NCBI RefSeq assembly: GCF_016458825.1
Contig: NZ_CP066744.1
Location: forward strand, 687,001 to 751,000
Source of the DNA: Miniphocaeibacter halophilus
Lineage (GTDB): Bacteria > Bacillota > Clostridia > Tissierellales > Peptoniphilaceae
Length of the DNA stretch: 64,000 nt
Direction: 5' to 3'
Below, piece after piece: positions 62,750 to 64,000 of this stretch. Made by a program: the position numbers and the translations under genes. Position 1 is the stretch's first letter. Every line of letters starts with the position of its first letter. The notes beneath the pieces were generated by a model. It searched no databases. It was not told where the DNA came from and worked only from the letters and a program-made list of their open reading frames with translations.

Positions 62750-63844
62750 ATGAGTACAGTTTTAACAACAACAGCAATAATTTCCGGTTTGTGTGCTCTT
62801 TTCGCCATTATATTAACCATTGCAGACAAATATATTGCAGATTATGGAGAAGTAAATTTAATTATAAACGACGAAAAAGAGTATACAGTTGATGGAGGAA
62901 ACAGTTTACTGGACACACTCCGAAACGAAAAGATTTTTATACCTTCAGCATGTGGTGGAAAAGGCTCTTGTGGTTATTGTAAGGTAAAAGTTCTTGAAGG
63001 AGGAGGACAGGTTTTAGCAACAGAAAAACCTTGGCTTTCACCAGAGGAATTACAGGACAATATAAGACTTTCCTGTCAATGTAAGGTAAAGGAAAATATA
63101 AAAATCGAAATACCTGAAGAATTATTTAATGTAAAAGAATATAAGGTTACAGTTGTAGATATTCAAAAAATGACCGATAAAATTAAAAAATTCAGATTTC
63201 AATTACCTGAAGGAGAAAAAATCAGTTTCAAACCCGGTCAATATATACAAATTAAAGCACCAGAATACGAAGGTAATACAGAAGAGGTTTACAGGGCCTA
63301 TTCTGTTGCATCATCCATAAAAGATGAAAATCATCTGGAGGTTTTAATTGGATATACCGGCGGAATATGTACAACCTATATGCACAAATTCGTAGAAGTA
63401 GGAACTGAACTTGATTTAAACGGTCCTTATGGCGATTTCTATTACCACGATGATGACAGTGAAATAGTAATGGTTGCTGCCGGAACAGGATTTGCACCAA
63501 TACGTTCAATTCTTTACCATATGAAGGATAACGATATAAAAAGAAAAGCAAGATTTTACTTTGGAGCTAGAACAGAAGATGACCTGTTCTTATTAGACGA
63601 GTTGAAAATGTTTGAAGAAGAATTATATGACTTTAAATTTATGCCAACCTTGTCTAGAGTTCCGGAAGATTCCAGCTGGGTCGGTGACAGAGGCAGAGTT
63701 ACAAACTCAATAGATAAATATTTACAGGATTCCGGAAATTATACAGCCTACCTATGTGGTAGTCCTGTAATGATACAATCCATTGTAGAATCACTAAATA
63801 AGAAAAATATACCGGATGATAAAATTTACTTTGATGAATTTTAG
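62750..63844 (+). CDS. Na+-NQR subunit F-like NADH dehydrogenase
   Basis: A 364-residue protein. An N-terminal membrane helix is followed by a [2Fe-2S] ferredoxin domain (Cys68, Cys74, Cys77 in SACGGKGSCGYCK, and Cys109). The C-terminal part is a ferredoxin-reductase domain with the FAD motif YRAYSVASS and the NAD motif VAAGTGFAPIRSI. This NADH-oxidising subunit exists in NQR, not in RNF, where RnfC/RnfB do the input. Its four Cys positions fit NqrF with an offset of two. It is last in the operon and followed by a terminator. Confidence 0.93.
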   Translation: MSTVLTTTAIISGLCALFAIILTIADKYIADYGEVNLIINDEKEYTVDGGNSLLDTLRNEKIFIPSACGGKGSCGYCKVKVLEGGGQVLATEKPWLSPEELQDNIRLSCQCKVKENIKIEIPEELFNVKEYKVTVVDIQKMTDKIKKFRFQLPEGEKISFKPGQYIQIKAPEYEGNTEEVYRAYSVASSIKDENHLEVLIGYTGGICTTYMHKFVEVGTELDLNGPYGDFYYHDDDSEIVMVAAGTGFAPIRSILYHMKDNDIKRKARFYFGARTEDDLFLLDELKMFEEELYDFKFMPTLSRVPEDSSWVGDRGRVTNSIDKYLQDSGNYTAYLCGSPVMIQSIVESLNKKNIPDDKIYFDEF

Positions 63845-63860
63845 ATAATTAGAAATAGGT

Positions 63861-63885
63861 AAAGGATAGCAGCCGCTATCCTTTT
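63861..63885. terminator. Bidirectional terminator after the NQR/RNF-type operon
   Basis: AAAGGATAGC (63861-63870) and GCTATCCTTT (63875-63884) pair around AGCC, with T-runs on the plus side and an A/T-rich flank on the other. Confidence 0.85.
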
Positions 63886-63889
63886 TCTA

Positions 63890-64000
63890 TTAATATTCTA
63901 AATACTTTAGAATAAATTCCCTATAATGATTTTCCAATTCTCTATTTTTACCTGCAACTAAATTATAAACATAATATGCCAAATAGTTCCAATCAACCGT
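63890..64000 (-). CDS. C-terminal end of a second PGN_0703-like protein (truncated by window edge)
   Basis: The reading frame is open to the window edge (36 codons and stop on the minus strand). The visible end, from VDWNYLAYYV to the final FILKYLEY, aligns with the C-terminus of the 58.1 kb nuclease-like protein. About half the residues are identical by eye, allowing one two-residue gap. It is therefore a paralogue whose N-terminus lies outside the window. The two copies flank the molbindin and NQR/RNF-type operon in the same orientation. Confidence 0.7.
   Translation of the reverse strand, partial: TVDWNYLAYYVYNLVAGKNRELENHYREFILKYLEY

Overview
The window is strongly A+T-rich bacterial DNA from a low-GC anaerobic Gram-positive (Bacillota, most like the Clostridia/Tissierellia). 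The reasons are Firmicutes-type gene sets (murC, glmU-pth-mfd-prsA, hup, CWB2 cell-wall-binding repeats, PTS modules), strong AGGAGG ribosome sites, frequent TTG/GTG starts, many stem-loop-plus-U-run terminators, and anaerobe genes (tyrosine phenol-lyase, an NQR/RNF-type complex, NifX-like and FmdE-like proteins, MoaA/MoaC). The species cannot be told from the sequence alone. No rRNA, tRNA, CRISPR array, IS element or phage gene was recognised.

Layout. 0-5 kb: an Lrp/AsnC tail, an ABC-F ATPase with an attenuator-like leader and a probable frameshift in its C-terminus, and a LysR regulator divergent from a split chromate-type transporter. 6-11 kb: a six-gene metal-chelate ABC transporter operon with FmdE-like, methyltransferase and DUF4213/DUF364 genes; the last has an in-frame TGA. 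11.8-21.7 kb: housekeeping genes (hup, prsA-like, mfd, pth, glmU, murC, an aldolase-like lyase). 22-24.7 kb: a preQ1-I riboswitch ahead of queT, a PPC-domain gene and two C26 glutamine-amidotransferase-fold genes, one without its catalytic triad. 24.7-32.6 kb: GNAT, racemase, D-2-hydroxyacid dehydrogenase, EIIA-Glc-like protein, ComM-like ATPase, MATE exporter with a tiny upstream ORF, and a moaA/moaC-MOSC pair. 32.6-38.4 kb: an ABC importer operon containing a phosphodiesterase-like enzyme, then a CWB2 protein. 38.5-45.3 kb: a compact type IV pilus operon. 45.4-48.7 kb: AIM24, methyltransferase, XRE-TPR regulator, GNAT.

48.8-58.1 kb: tyrosine phenol-lyase facing a GntR regulator and rhodanese, an ascorbate-type PTS with SIS protein and UTRA regulator, an ATP-NAD-kinase-like protein, and a DUF134-NifX-like fusion with a His-rich tail behind a consensus promoter and operator. 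58.1-64 kb: two paralogous nuclease-like genes flank a molbindin and a five-gene operon encoding NqrB/C/D/E/F-like (RnfD/G/E/A plus NqrF) proteins but no NqrA or RnfC, driven by a promoter with a Fur-box-like dyad.

The strongest leads are the preQ1-riboswitch operon with its live/dead amidotransferase pair, the NqrA-less NQR/RNF hybrid operon, the in-frame TGA in the DUF364 gene, and the ABC-F leader. All functional statements are read from sequence by eye; no database search was run.
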